A stretch of 64,000 bases of DNA from Tropicimonas sediminicola (GTDB taxonomy: Bacteria; Pseudomonadota; Alphaproteobacteria; Rhodobacterales; Rhodobacteraceae). The translations under genes and the position numbers were made by a program. Positions 1-8,749 of the stretch are shown here, piece after piece. Within the stretch, counting starts at the first letter, position 1. Each line of letters begins with the position of its first letter. The stretch covers positions 248,001 through 312,000 of the forward strand of contig NZ_FZOY01000005.1 of assembly GCF_900188335.1 (NCBI RefSeq), given 5' to 3'. Under the pieces are notes generated by a model. That model did not search any database. It saw only the letters and a list, made by a program, of their open reading frames with translations, and was not told the origin of the DNA.

Positions 1-848
1 CGTAGTGTCAGGTTCCCCTGAGACACCGCCACGCGAGAGATCCTGACGTCGTCACCCATCACAATTGTTCCCGACCGTTGATCAACGACCACCCGGGCCC
101 GGCGTTCCGGCTCGACCCGCAGGTTTTCCAACTGGCTGATCGCCCGGGCGGGAGAGCCGGCCCGGGTTGCGCCAATGTCGAGTTCGATCGTGCCGGCATC
201 CAGCATGCGCGAGACAGCGCGGCCGAAAGCGCCGTTGATCACGTTCTCTATACGCTGCGCCGTCGTGAAGTCCGGATCCCGCAATGAAAGTCGCATCGTC
301 GTCAGGCCGGAGAAATCGAAATCGATCTCGCGCTCCACGCGAGCGCCTGAAGGAATCACGCCCGCCGTCGGCACGCCGGACACCACGTTCGCTCCATCGC
401 CTTCAGCCTGGACGCCGCCGGCGATCACCGTTCCCTGGCTGACCGCATAGATCTGACCGTCGGCGGCTGTGAGAGGCGTCATGATCAGTGTGCCGCCCAT
501 CAGGCTCTTTGCATCGCCGATCGCGGAGACCGAGACGTCGATCCTGCTTCCCGAGCGTGCGAAGGGCGGCAACGTCGCTGTGACGAAGACCGCCGCAACG
601 TTTTTCGGCCGGAACTGCTCGCCGGCGACGTTCACACCCAGACGTTCGAGCATGTTTGCCATGATCTCCTCGGTGAACGGCGAGTTTCGCAAGCCGTCGC
701 CCGTGCCGTGCAATCCCACGACGAGGCCATATCCGACGAGGTCATTTCCGCGGACACCGTCGAATTCCACAAGATCCTTGATCCGCACCGGGCCGGCAGA
801 GAGCGGCGTGGCGATGATGGCGAAGAGAAAAACCAGACAACGTAGCAT
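1..848 (-). CDS. flgI: Flagellar P-ring protein FlgI (C-terminus cut by window edge)
   Basis: FlgI forms the P ring that carries the flagellar rod through the peptidoglycan layer. The reading frame opens at 848 with a signal peptide (MLRCLVFLFAIIATPLSAG) and continues with the hallmark early FlgI segment RGNDLVGYGLVVGLHGTGDG and the downstream NMLERLGVN region. About 282 codons are visible, against roughly 365 to 370 in complete FlgI, so the C-terminal fifth lies beyond position 1. Its ATG overlaps the flgL stop (TGATG at 850-846), which implies translational coupling in the motB-flgE-flgK-flgL-flgI run. Identification is firm; only the missing end is unknown. Confidence 0.95.
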   Translation of the reverse strand, partial: MLRCLVFLFAIIATPLSAGPVRIKDLVEFDGVRGNDLVGYGLVVGLHGTGDGLRNSPFTEEIMANMLERLGVNVAGEQFRPKNVAAVFVTATLPPFARSGSRIDVSVSAIGDAKSLMGGTLIMTPLTAADGQIYAVSQGTVIAGGVQAEGDGANVVSGVPTAGVIPSGARVEREIDFDFSGLTTMRLSLRDPDFTTAQRIENVINGAFGRAVSRMLDAGTIELDIGATRAGSPARAISQLENLRVEPERRARVVVDQRSGTIVMGDDVRISRVAVSQGNLTL

Positions 849-1852
849 CAGAGGTAATCCGCGAGGTTCAGTCGGGCGCTCCGGGCCGTCAGCGCATACA
901 GCAGTTCCAGGCTGCTTTCGGCCTGTTCCAGCTTGGTCGCACTTTCATAGACATCCACGGACAGGAGTTCGGCGAGGCCGAGTTCCAGCGCGGCGATCTC
1001 GCTCGAGTTGCTGGTTTTCGCATCCTCGAGCGTTTCTTCCGCGACACCAATCCGTGCTTGAGTCTGCAGCAGGTCGGTGTTCGCCTGGAGCAGCAGATCG
1101 CCTGCCGTTTTCGCCATGACCGCCTGTTCGGAGGGCGCCTCCGAAAGTGGCGGGCTGGACATAAGGGCAGACAGTGCCAGCCCCTTGAGCGTGTCCCGTA
1201 TGGCAGTGTCGGCGGCGGTGACGTCGAGATCGACCGCGCGGTTGGCGCCGGCCTGCATCGGTGCGAGTGGGGTAGGCGAACCGGTGTAAGCGATCGTGTC
1301 GAACCCGCCTCCCGGATCGAACCACGCATCGACGGCGGCCTTCACTCCGGACGCGGTGGTCTCGGTGGCCACTGCGACTTCGAGAGCGGACAGGATCGCG
1401 TGGCTGTCGGCAAGTGCGGCGCGGTCGGTTGCGGCGCCCGAGAACAGGGCCCTGCCGCCGTAGCTCGTGTTCAGTTGGCTCACCGCGGCGTGAAATGCCT
1501 GGGCCGCAGATGCGCCGAGTGCGTCCAGGTGGACCGCGCTGCTGGTGCTGCCGGAGGTCAACAGGTCCGTCGAAAGCGCAAGCGCCGACTGACGTATCGT
1601 CTCCAGAGACGACTGCATGGCTCCGGCAAGTCCGGCCGACTCGCTGATGGACTGACGATAGGCTTCCAGTTGCGAGAGGGAGTGTTCCATGGCCGAGACG
1701 GGACCGAAATTCGCGTTCACGGCCTCCGAAACAGATGCCACCTGGCCAGTGGATAGCTCGGTCGAGAAGCGCACCATGTCCGCCTTGAGCTGGGCGTTCC
1801 GGCTTCTGAAAATGTAGCTCATCGCGAGGTCGCCGACGGTATTCACAGCCAT
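848..1852 (-). CDS. flgL: Flagellar hook-filament junction protein FlgL (HAP3)
   Basis: FlgL joins the hook-associated protein FlgK to the filament. The 334-residue protein has the flagellin-like arrangement expected: an N-terminal amphipathic helix region (SYIFRSRNAQLKADMVRFST, about residues 12-31), a variable middle, and a C-terminal helix ending ARSARLNLADYL that would pair with the N-terminus. It lies 3 bp after flgK and overlaps flgI by one base, so the three are almost certainly co-transcribed. Flagellin-fold proteins are easily confused, but the position between flgK and flgI fixes the assignment. Confidence 0.92.
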   Translation of the reverse strand: MAVNTVGDLAMSYIFRSRNAQLKADMVRFSTELSTGQVASVSEAVNANFGPVSAMEHSLSQLEAYRQSISESAGLAGAMQSSLETIRQSALALSTDLLTSGSTSSAVHLDALGASAAQAFHAAVSQLNTSYGGRALFSGAATDRAALADSHAILSALEVAVATETTASGVKAAVDAWFDPGGGFDTIAYTGSPTPLAPMQAGANRAVDLDVTAADTAIRDTLKGLALSALMSSPPLSEAPSEQAVMAKTAGDLLLQANTDLLQTQARIGVAEETLEDAKTSNSSEIAALELGLAELLSVDVYESATKLEQAESSLELLYALTARSARLNLADYL

Positions 1853-1855
1853 TGT

Positions 1856-3313
1856 TCAGATCCCCAGAAGCTGATCCATAAGCTCTTCGATCGTCTGTAT
1901 GACGCGCGCATTCGCGGCATAGGATTGCTCGATGAGCAGGAGTTTCTGCATTTCGTCATCCGTATCGACGCCGTTGCGCGCCTCTTCCGTGGAAATCGCG
2001 TCGAGTTGTGCCGCTTCGAAACCCTGCCGGGTCTCGGCGGATTGCTGCTGGCGCGAGATTTGCGACAGAACGTCGGACGCGAGTTCGCTGGCCGATCGCT
2101 GGAGGCCGGCGGAGGCGCCGGAGGCCGTGATGCGGTTCTCGTTCAGGCGCTCGGTCAGCGCCGACAGCAGTGTCGCGTTCCCGACATCGCCGCTGGAAAC
2201 AGAGCCCAACCCGTCCCTGAGGCGCCAACTCTCGCCGCCATCGCCCAGGTCGACGGCGGAGTTGAGGCCGATCCGGGCAGCGAGACCGATCTCATTGGCC
2301 GCGTCGAAGGCGCCGTTGCCGTCGGTAAACAGGCCGGCGTCGCCGGCCGCGAGCGTGGTGTCGAGCGATGGATCCTGAAACCGTTCGATCAGGTCGCGGG
2401 CAAGGGCGTCGAGTTCGGTCTGCGCCTCGACGCCGATCCCGTCTCGGATGTCGAAGGCGGCCGCCAGTTTGCCGCCGCCGACGGGATCGTAGGTTCCGCC
2501 GATGTCGAGCGGGTTGCCATTCAGGGTCAGGCCGGACAGCGAGCCAGCGCCGTAGGTCATATCCGGCGTGATTGTCCTTGTTGCGGTAAAGCCGATTTCC
2601 GCCGCCGGACCGTCAAGCAGGATGGTGCCTCCGGTCGTGAAGAGCGCGATCTGGCCGCCGTCCCGGGCGACCTGCCGAACGGGAACGACCTCGGCGATCG
2701 AGTCGACGAGGGCCTGACGCTGGTCCAGCAGGCCAGACACATCCTGGCCCGAGTTTCCCATCTTGAAGATCTGCCAGTTCAACGTCTGGACCTGCTCGAG
2801 ATCGGAATTCAGCTGCGCCACCATCGAGGCGATGTCGGCGTCGGCGTCCATGCGCATCTGCTGGATGTCGCCCGAAGCTGACCGAATGTGATCGGCCAGA
2901 TCGGAGGCGGCCTCGACGGCTGCGTCCAGGCGGACCGTCTGATCCGGCCGGCTTGATGCTTCGATCAGTGCGGCGTCGAAGGCGCTGATCTTCGATGCAA
3001 GCGAGCCGCTTTCCGTTGGGAGGCCGATTGCTGCCTCGATCTGCGACCAGGCCGCTGCCTCGGTAAATGCATTGGCGAGGCCGGCCTGGGCGATGCGCCT
3101 GTCAGACACCAACCGCTCGTCGACCAGTCTCAGCACGCCGTCCACCTGAACGCCCGCGCCGGCGCCGTCCACGGCGTTGGAAGACAACACCAGTTCGCGC
3201 TTCTGATAGCCGGGGGTCATCGCGTTCGCGACGTTGGACGAGACGATCTCGGCCGCGCGCGATGCCGCCGTCAGGCCCGACAGGGCGTTGGACAGGGAGC
3301 CGGACAGGGACAT
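1856..3313 (-). CDS. flgK: Flagellar hook-associated protein FlgK (HAP1)
   Basis: FlgK caps the hook and forms the first junction layer. The 485-residue protein begins with the rod/hook-type N-terminal motif (SLSNALSGLTAASRAAEIVS, then NVANAMTPGYQKRELVL) and ends with the matching C-terminal helix (LLIEQSYAANARVIQTIEEL) that forms the coiled-coil core with the N-terminus. The length is within the usual range for alphaproteobacterial FlgK. It lies 27 bp downstream of flgE and 3 bp upstream of flgL in the same direction. Confidence 0.94.
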   Translation of the reverse strand: MSLSGSLSNALSGLTAASRAAEIVSSNVANAMTPGYQKRELVLSSNAVDGAGAGVQVDGVLRLVDERLVSDRRIAQAGLANAFTEAAAWSQIEAAIGLPTESGSLASKISAFDAALIEASSRPDQTVRLDAAVEAASDLADHIRSASGDIQQMRMDADADIASMVAQLNSDLEQVQTLNWQIFKMGNSGQDVSGLLDQRQALVDSIAEVVPVRQVARDGGQIALFTTGGTILLDGPAAEIGFTATRTITPDMTYGAGSLSGLTLNGNPLDIGGTYDPVGGGKLAAAFDIRDGIGVEAQTELDALARDLIERFQDPSLDTTLAAGDAGLFTDGNGAFDAANEIGLAARIGLNSAVDLGDGGESWRLRDGLGSVSSGDVGNATLLSALTERLNENRITASGASAGLQRSASELASDVLSQISRQQQSAETRQGFEAAQLDAISTEEARNGVDTDDEMQKLLLIEQSYAANARVIQTIEELMDQLLGI

Positions 3314-3340
3314 GGTGAACCACCTCGCTTATGCGCGTGC

Positions 3341-4651
3341 TCAGCGCTTGATGTTGGTCGTTTCCTGGAGCATCTCGTCGACCGTCTGGATGACCTTGGC
3401 GTTGGAGGAATAGGCCCGCTGGGTCTGGATCAGATCCGTCAGTTCGCCCGCCACGTCGGTGGAGGATTCCTCGAGCGCGTAGCTGACGATATCGCCCGTG
3501 GGGCCGTCTCCGGCGTCCCACAGGAAGAAGCTGCCGCTCTCGTTGGAGGTCGTGTAGGTCTGATTGTCGAGAGAGATCAGGCCGTTGGCGTTGGGAAGGT
3601 CGACGAGTGGGATCTGGTAGACCACGCGCGAGATGCCGATGTCGAAATTCGCGATCACGTAGCCGTTGGCGTCGACCTCGACCGAGGTCATGTTGCCGAC
3701 GGGCGAGCCATCCTTGCTGATGGCGGTCGGGGCGAAGCTGTCGGAGAGCTGGGTCAGGCCGGTGCCGGTGCCGACGGCACCGATGTTGATCGAAATCGGC
3801 CCGCCCGCAACGTTGACGTCGAACACGCCCGTCGCCGCGTCGTAGGCGCCGCCGCTGACCGTTGTGACCGACGCAAGCGTGCCACCGCTTGCGCGGGTGT
3901 CGTCGAAGACCAGCGTGTATTCCCCGATCGTGGCGCCGGCCTGTGCCGAATCCGTCAGGGTCATGGTCCAGGTGTTGGTGGCCGGGTCGGTCGCCAGCGC
4001 GGGAACCGAGGGTGTGAAGGTCACCGTCACGGATTGCGAGGTGCCGAGGTTGTCGTAGTACTCCACCGGGAGGGTCAGCGCGGAGCCATCGGCGCCGGCC
4101 TCGGTCTCGGTCGCCGGCAGGTTGACGCCAAGGGACATCGCGGTCGTCGGTTCGCCGGCGTATTGGTTGACGTTGATCTGCACCGGCTCGAGCCCGTCGG
4201 CCGTGTCGCGGGCGTAGTCCGGGATCGAACCATCGACCGCCGCAGGCCAGCCGAGCAGGACCAGGCCCGACTCGGTCTTGAGGATGCCGTCCTCGTCGGT
4301 GCGGAACGATCCGGTGGTCGTCAGCAGCATCGAGACATCGCCATTGTCGGTGCCAACCTGGGATTCGGTGGTAACCGGCAGAAAGCCCCGCCCGCGCACG
4401 GCGAGGTCGGTCGAATTCGAGGTCGTGACCAGCGCGCCGGCCTCGTCGATCATCCGGGTGGTCGTGACCCGTACGCCGCCGGCCGAATACGTCCCGCTGC
4501 CGGATTCGATGACCATCGAGTGGAAATCGGCCTCTGCGCGCTTGTAGCCGTAGGTCGAGGAGTTGGCGATGTTGTCCGAGATGGTGGCAAGCCGGCTTGC
4601 GTTCGCGGCCAGCCCGGCCACGCCGGCATTGAGGGAAGAGGAAATGGTCAT
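3341..4651 (-). CDS. flgE: Flagellar hook protein FlgE
   Basis: FlgE polymerises into the flagellar hook. The 436-residue protein has the N-terminal rod/hook signature (SSLNAGVAGLAANASRLATI, then SDNIANSSTYGYKRAEADF) and the C-terminal partner helix (TDLIQTQRAYSSNAKVIQTV) that together make the inner coiled coil; the beta-rich middle forms the outer hook surface. The phrase LAVRGRGFLPV is the conserved FlgE/FlgF/FlgG segment after the N-terminal helix. It follows motB by about 100 bp, and that gap carries a CtrA-like sequence, so flgE may have its own cell-cycle-linked promoter. Confidence 0.94.
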   Translation of the reverse strand: MTISSSLNAGVAGLAANASRLATISDNIANSSTYGYKRAEADFHSMVIESGSGTYSAGGVRVTTTRMIDEAGALVTTSNSTDLAVRGRGFLPVTTESQVGTDNGDVSMLLTTTGSFRTDEDGILKTESGLVLLGWPAAVDGSIPDYARDTADGLEPVQINVNQYAGEPTTAMSLGVNLPATETEAGADGSALTLPVEYYDNLGTSQSVTVTFTPSVPALATDPATNTWTMTLTDSAQAGATIGEYTLVFDDTRASGGTLASVTTVSGGAYDAATGVFDVNVAGGPISINIGAVGTGTGLTQLSDSFAPTAISKDGSPVGNMTSVEVDANGYVIANFDIGISRVVYQIPLVDLPNANGLISLDNQTYTTSNESGSFFLWDAGDGPTGDIVSYALEESSTDVAGELTDLIQTQRAYSSNAKVIQTVDEMLQETTNIKR

Positions 4652-4707
4652 GGTGCGCCCTTCTGCTGCTGCGACCGGGAATGTCGAGCACTATGGGCAT
4701 GGTCCGC

Positions 4708-4722
4708 TTAATGTGATGCTAA
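4708..4722 (-). promoter_or_regulatory. Candidate CtrA-type binding site upstream of flgE
   Basis: On the minus strand the sequence is TTAG-N7-TTAA, one base away from the TTAA-N7-TTAA consensus for the response regulator CtrA. It lies 57 to 71 bp before the flgE start codon, a sensible promoter-proximal position. CtrA controls flagellar genes in many Rhodobacterales, which makes the match plausible. A single 7-of-8 match in a 100-bp gap can occur by chance, so this is a proposal only. Confidence 0.35.
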
Positions 4723-4749
4723 CGGCGGACAGGCCCCGACATATGCCGC

Positions 4750-5574
4750 TCAGCCCCCGCTTCCGGAGCGGAGAAGGACGATCTCCAGCCGGTCGTTGCG
4801 CATCGACATCGGGTTGCCGACCGCGGGGTGCCGGTCGGCGTGACCGCTGACGCGCTCCATCCGGGAATCGCCCAGCCGCTCCGAGAGCATCTCCCGCACG
4901 GCTTCCGCGCGGTCGAGCGAGTGGTCCCAGGTCGGGTTGACCTTGAGCACCACGGCGTGGGATCGGCTGAAGCCCTTGATTGCCACCTTGTTGGTGGAAA
5001 AGGCAAAGACACGCCCGACGAGCGCGACCAGATCCCTGAGGACGGGCATCGGAGCCTCGGAGCCGGCCTGGAACAAGGGATCACCCTCGAGGGAGAAGAG
5101 CTCGACGATCAGCCCCTCGTCGGTGACGCGCGTCACGATGTGGCGCAGCGTGTTGTCGTCGGCCATGCTTTCTCCGCCGCCGCCGAGGAGCATCGACTCC
5201 AGCTCCTTCAGGGCCGCGTCCTCCTCGCTGTGCATCTGCCCGGACGCGCCGGCGTCCCGGAGCGTTGGAGCCCGATTCGTCGCGCCGATGCCGTTGTGAG
5301 CCAGCGTGTCCTCGGTGAAGACGGAATCGCCCCCGAGGCTGCCGTCCCCGCCGCCGGACACCCGGTTAAGGGGGATCGTCGGGCTGAAATAGTCCGCGAT
5401 GCCCTTGCGTTGCTTTTCCGTCGTCGCGTTCAGCAGCCACATCAGCATGAAGAAGGCCATCATGGCGGTGACGAAGTCGGCATAGGCCACCTTCCATGCG
5501 CCGCCATGGTGGCCACCGCCGGCCACCACCTTCTTGCGTCTGATGATGACCGGCGCGTTGGGTCCTGCGCTCAT
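4750..5574 (-). CDS. motB: Flagellar motor stator protein MotB
   Basis: MotB anchors the stator to peptidoglycan and carries the proton-binding aspartate of the motor channel. The 274-residue protein starts with a basic cytoplasmic tail, followed by one transmembrane helix (about residues 29-50) containing AYADFVTAMMAFF, where D33 matches the essential channel Asp. The C-terminal half has an OmpA/MotB-type peptidoglycan-binding region, with SLDRAEAVREMLSERLG and SGHADRHP near the end. motA is not adjacent, so it must lie elsewhere. The gene is the most upstream member of the flagellar run in this window and diverges from the polysaccharide genes at 5894. Confidence 0.9.
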   Translation of the reverse strand: MSAGPNAPVIIRRKKVVAGGGHHGGAWKVAYADFVTAMMAFFMLMWLLNATTEKQRKGIADYFSPTIPLNRVSGGGDGSLGGDSVFTEDTLAHNGIGATNRAPTLRDAGASGQMHSEEDAALKELESMLLGGGGESMADDNTLRHIVTRVTDEGLIVELFSLEGDPLFQAGSEAPMPVLRDLVALVGRVFAFSTNKVAIKGFSRSHAVVLKVNPTWDHSLDRAEAVREMLSERLGDSRMERVSGHADRHPAVGNPMSMRNDRLEIVLLRSGSGG

Positions 5575-5893
5575 ACCACCACCTTTGTCTCACACCCGGA
5601 ACCGAGGGTTACACCCCGCCGGTAAAGGAAAGCTTGAGGCTGGTTGGCACTGCTTTGGAGGCGGTCTTGCGAACCCGTCCGGCTGCCTGAATGAAGCGAT
5701 TCGGGGCGCCTAAGCTCCGAAATTCGAAGGAAAAGCTTCCCGTTTGCAACACTGGAGGCCGGAGGCCGGGGATTCCTGCGTTTTTTCTGACGGTATCGGG
5801 GGATTTGGTGTAACCGGACTAAGAAGAGGCAGATTGCGTCCGGAAAACAGCCCGATAGATGGCACCGAGCGCAAAACAATCGAGGCAGTCACA
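5575..5893. other. Divergent intergenic region between motB and the polysaccharide export gene
   Basis: This 319-bp gap separates the flagellar run (leftward) from the polysaccharide run (rightward), so it should hold promoters for both directions. I see no gene, tRNA or strong hairpin. It contains a GATTC (GANTC-type CcrM site) near 5699. A TGGCAC followed four bases later by TTGG near 5658 recalls a sigma-54 promoter, but the spacing is one base short. Confidence 0.5.
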
Positions 5894-6499
5894 ATGCTCA
5901 TGAGGGTGATACTCGCTCTTGTCGCATTCGTGCTGGGGGTTCTCCCGGCAGCGGCACAAGGAAACTACCTGATACAGCCGGGCGATCAGCTCGCGGTGGA
6001 AATCCTCGAGGATTCCACCCTGAACCGGCAGGTTCTCGTTCTTCCCGATGGCAAGTTCGGCTTCCCCATGGTCGGCGCGGTGACCGCGGCGGGCCGCACG
6101 GCCGAGCAGGTCGAACGCTCAATCGCGAGCAGCATCGCCAGCAATTTCTCGGTGACCCCGACGGTCTTTGTGTCCGTCGTAGGGCTCGCGCCAACGGCGC
6201 CGGCGATCGAGGAGGCGGACAACAGCTTCGTGGTCTACCTGGTCGGAGAGGTGAATGCGCCAGGGCCGAAGGCGGTGCTTCCGGGCACCACGGTGCTGCA
6301 GTTGCTGTCGCAGAGCGGCGGGTTCACCAAGTACGCGGCGACCAAGCGCCTGCAGCTGCGCCGCGAAGACGCCAACAAGCAGCAGCGCATGTACAAGATC
6401 AACTATCGCGCGATCTCCCGCGGGGCCGAGATGACGATGGACCCGCAACTCGTCGAGGGCGATGTCCTGCTCGTCCCCGAACGCCGCCTGTTCGAGTAG
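5894..6499 (+). CDS. Wza-type polysaccharide export protein (short form)
   Basis: A periplasmic/outer-membrane export protein of the poly-export (Wza/GumB-like) family, which helps move capsule or exopolysaccharide across the envelope. The ATG at 5894 is preferred because it opens directly onto a signal peptide (hydrophobic core RVILALVAFVLGVLPAAAQG). After this come the poly-export domain (YLIQPGDQLAVEILED to about residue 95) and one SLBB-type domain (YLVGEVNAPGPKAVLPGTTV onward). At 201 residues it is far shorter than E. coli Wza, and there is no lipobox, so it resembles the GumB class. A barrel protein follows after 6 bp and is probably its partner. Confidence 0.85.
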   Translation: MLMRVILALVAFVLGVLPAAAQGNYLIQPGDQLAVEILEDSTLNRQVLVLPDGKFGFPMVGAVTAAGRTAEQVERSIASSIASNFSVTPTVFVSVVGLAPTAPAIEEADNSFVVYLVGEVNAPGPKAVLPGTTVLQLLSQSGGFTKYAATKRLQLRREDANKQQRMYKINYRAISRGAEMTMDPQLVEGDVLLVPERRLFE

Positions 6500-6505
6500 A
6501 CGTCC

Positions 6506-7912
6506 ATGCGCGGGGGATGGGTGAGCAGAATGTCGGCGGTGACCTGGTCGACACGCGTGGTGGTTGTTGGAACGGTTTCCATGTTCGCCGCGGTCGCCAG
6601 CTCGCAGCAGGCACGGGAACTGGGCGAGGAGCTCTTCTTCGACCTGAGCACCGGCTTTCTGGCCAATGACAACTACGAGCGGCTCGAGACGCCATCCGGC
6701 GACACCTACCTCTGGGTCAGCGACGTGACACTCGGCTATTCGTCCGAGACCGACGTGTCATCCTTCGACGCGTCGATCGGCGGGCGGCTGCAACTCGGGG
6801 AATTCGGCGAGGATCCCGACGAGAACGGCGGGTTCATCAACCCCTTCCTGAGCCTTGCCTACGGCCGTGACGGGGTCGCCTCCGACTTCACCACATCGCT
6901 GCTTCTGCGCGAGACGGACAACGGGCTCGACATCACGGAGATCGAGAACAGCACCGACCTGATCATCGACCAGGGCACGCGCCGCGACCTGAAATTCGCC
7001 GCCGGGCTCTCGCTCGGGAAAGATGCGCCGGTCAGTTTCGAGGGCGATCTGGCCTATGCGGAGCGCCGATTCCTGGACTCGGATGATCCCGACCTGACGG
7101 ACCAGGACACGGTCGCGGTTTCGGCCGAGCTCGGATTCGCGCTGACCCGCACGGCGCGGCTGCTGGTCACCGGCGCCTACAAGGACCGGGACGACATCGA
7201 CGACATCAAGAACGACGAGACCAACAGCTCGTTCGGCATCGGCCTGCTGGCCGAGATCGATCCGACGCTGACCTTTCGGGGCACCCTCAGCCACTCTATC
7301 AACGAGACAACTCGGACCCGCGACGGGGAGCGGGTGACCGATACCGAAGAGCGGCCGACAATCGACCTGGCGCTTTTCCAGGACCGCAACAACGGGACCA
7401 ACCGGGTCTCGCTGTCGAGCGAGCTCGACGGTGGCGGATACCGGACGACGCTTTCGGCGGGGCGCGAAATGGAGCTGAGAGACGGCTTGCTCGACTTCTC
7501 GCTGGGCGTCACCCGCACCGAGAGCGGTCATACCAACCCCGTGGGATCGCTGGAATGGACGCGGCAGAACCGGGACTCGGTGTTCAGCCTGTCGTTCAAC
7601 AACGGGGTCCAGACGGACGACGACGACAACGAGGTGCTGTTCAGCCGCCTGTCCGCGACGTTCTTGCAGGAGGTGACCGCGGTCTCCGGCTTCCGCGTCT
7701 CGGTCGGCACCTCGGCCTCCGAGGGGCTCGACGACGATACCGACGATCGCCGGTATGCGAGCGCCGGGCTGTCCTACTTCCACGATCTCGATCGGGACTG
7801 GAGCTTCGTGGCGGGCTACATCCACGAATATTCGGTCGACGGCGGTGACGACACGATGACGTCGAACCAGATCTTCGCCACGATCGACCGTCGCTTCTCC
7901 CTGCGACCTTAA
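6506..7912 (+). CDS. Outer-membrane beta-barrel protein of the polysaccharide locus
   Basis: A 468-residue protein with an N-terminal signal-like segment (VVVVGTVSMFAAVASSQQA) followed by alternating hydrophobic and polar strands rich in Asp, Thr, Ser and Gly. Recurrent units such as FDASIGGRLQLGEF and FRVSVGTSASEG are typical of transmembrane beta strands, and the C-terminus (ATIDRRFSLRP) could be the closing strand. It starts 6 bp after the Wza-type gene, so the two are almost certainly translated together. By context it is the outer-membrane partner of that export protein or a polysaccharide-associated porin. An internal ATG at 6530 is an alternative start. No enzymatic motif is visible. 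Confidence 0.7.
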   Translation: MRGGWVSRMSAVTWSTRVVVVGTVSMFAAVASSQQARELGEELFFDLSTGFLANDNYERLETPSGDTYLWVSDVTLGYSSETDVSSFDASIGGRLQLGEFGEDPDENGGFINPFLSLAYGRDGVASDFTTSLLLRETDNGLDITEIENSTDLIIDQGTRRDLKFAAGLSLGKDAPVSFEGDLAYAERRFLDSDDPDLTDQDTVAVSAELGFALTRTARLLVTGAYKDRDDIDDIKNDETNSSFGIGLLAEIDPTLTFRGTLSHSINETTRTRDGERVTDTEERPTIDLALFQDRNNGTNRVSLSSELDGGGYRTTLSAGREMELRDGLLDFSLGVTRTESGHTNPVGSLEWTRQNRDSVFSLSFNNGVQTDDDDNEVLFSRLSATFLQEVTAVSGFRVSVGTSASEGLDDDTDDRRYASAGLSYFHDLDRDWSFVAGYIHEYSVDGGDDTMTSNQIFATIDRRFSLRP

Positions 7913-8098
7913 GGGGACTTGACACACTTTTGGATGGTTCGAGCGAGTCGGGGCGCGGCCTTGCTCGGAACCCCCGGGTTTTGGCCCTCCCTTCTGGGCC
8001 GGAAACAATCCATATGAATGTGACGGACTGTTCGCGCGGAGATGCATAAACGATATGTTTTCTTGAAGTAGGCAGGGGGAAGCACCAATCATCGGTAC

Positions 8099-8749
8099 AT
8101 GAAGGTGAACCTCCGAGACCCGGCCCCGATGTCCGATGGGGAGAGAGTGATTCTGCTCTCCATCATCGTGCCCTGCTGCCTGGTCGAAGCGGTGCTGCAA
8201 CTTTCCGACCTCGGGGTGCTCGGCCGGCCTGATCTGCGGATTCTTGCCTACGATTATGGGGCCTTCTGGCCCGGGCTTCTGGGCAACTGGACGCCGAACT
8301 TCGCGCTCCAGCCCGCCACGATGTTCCTGAGCTACGGGTTCCTGCACGGCGGAGCGGTCCACCTGGCGCTGAACATGGTCACGCTCTGGTCGCTGGCACG
8401 AGTCGTGATCGCCCGGACCGGTGCCGGCGGGTTTCTCTGGATCTACGTGATCTCCCAGATCGTCGGCGGTGCGGCCTTTGCGCTGCTCTCGCGCTCGGGG
8501 CTGCCGATGGTGGGGGCATCGGGGGCGCTTTTCGGTCTTGCCGGCGCAATCGGCGCCTGGATCTGGCTCTCGCGGCCGACGACGGCGGCCTCGTTCCGCG
8601 CCACGCGCCGGCTGCTCGCGGGCCTCGTCGTGATCAACGTGCTGATGTACGTCGCCTTCGCCGGCAGGCTCGCCTGGGAGACCCACCTGGGTGGGTTCAT
8701 CGCCGGATGGGGCGTGGCGGTCGGCCTGAACCGGAGGTCGGCGGCATGA
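8099..8749 (+). CDS. Rhomboid-family intramembrane serine protease
   Basis: Rhomboids cut transmembrane segments of other proteins inside the inner membrane. This 216-residue protein has about six hydrophobic helices and both catalytic signatures: the serine in GASGALFG (S141) and the histidine in ETHLGGF (H196). The helix-2 motif LHGGAVHLALNMVTLW corresponds to the conserved HxxxN region. Length is typical for a bacterial rhomboid core. The stop overlaps the start of the metallophosphoesterase gene by ATGA, so the two are translationally coupled. The substrate cannot be inferred. A 186-bp gap precedes it and contains two small GC-rich hairpins near 7969-8000 but no clear promoter. Confidence 0.88.
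   Translation: MKVNLRDPAPMSDGERVILLSIIVPCCLVEAVLQLSDLGVLGRPDLRILAYDYGAFWPGLLGNWTPNFALQPATMFLSYGFLHGGAVHLALNMVTLWSLARVVIARTGAGGFLWIYVISQIVGGAAFALLSRSGLPMVGASGALFGLAGAIGAWIWLSRPTTAASFRATRRLLAGLVVINVLMYVAFAGRLAWETHLGGFIAGWGVAVGLNRRSAA

Noticed and set aside
469-1119. Plus-strand open frame spanning the flgI-flgL junction
   Set aside because: It runs antisense to two clear flagellar genes and encodes no recognisable sequence.
5655-5672. Sigma-54-like TGGCAC...TTGG in the motB upstream gap
   Set aside because: The spacing between the two boxes is one base short, the -12 box is poor, and it is over 200 bp from the plus-strand gene.
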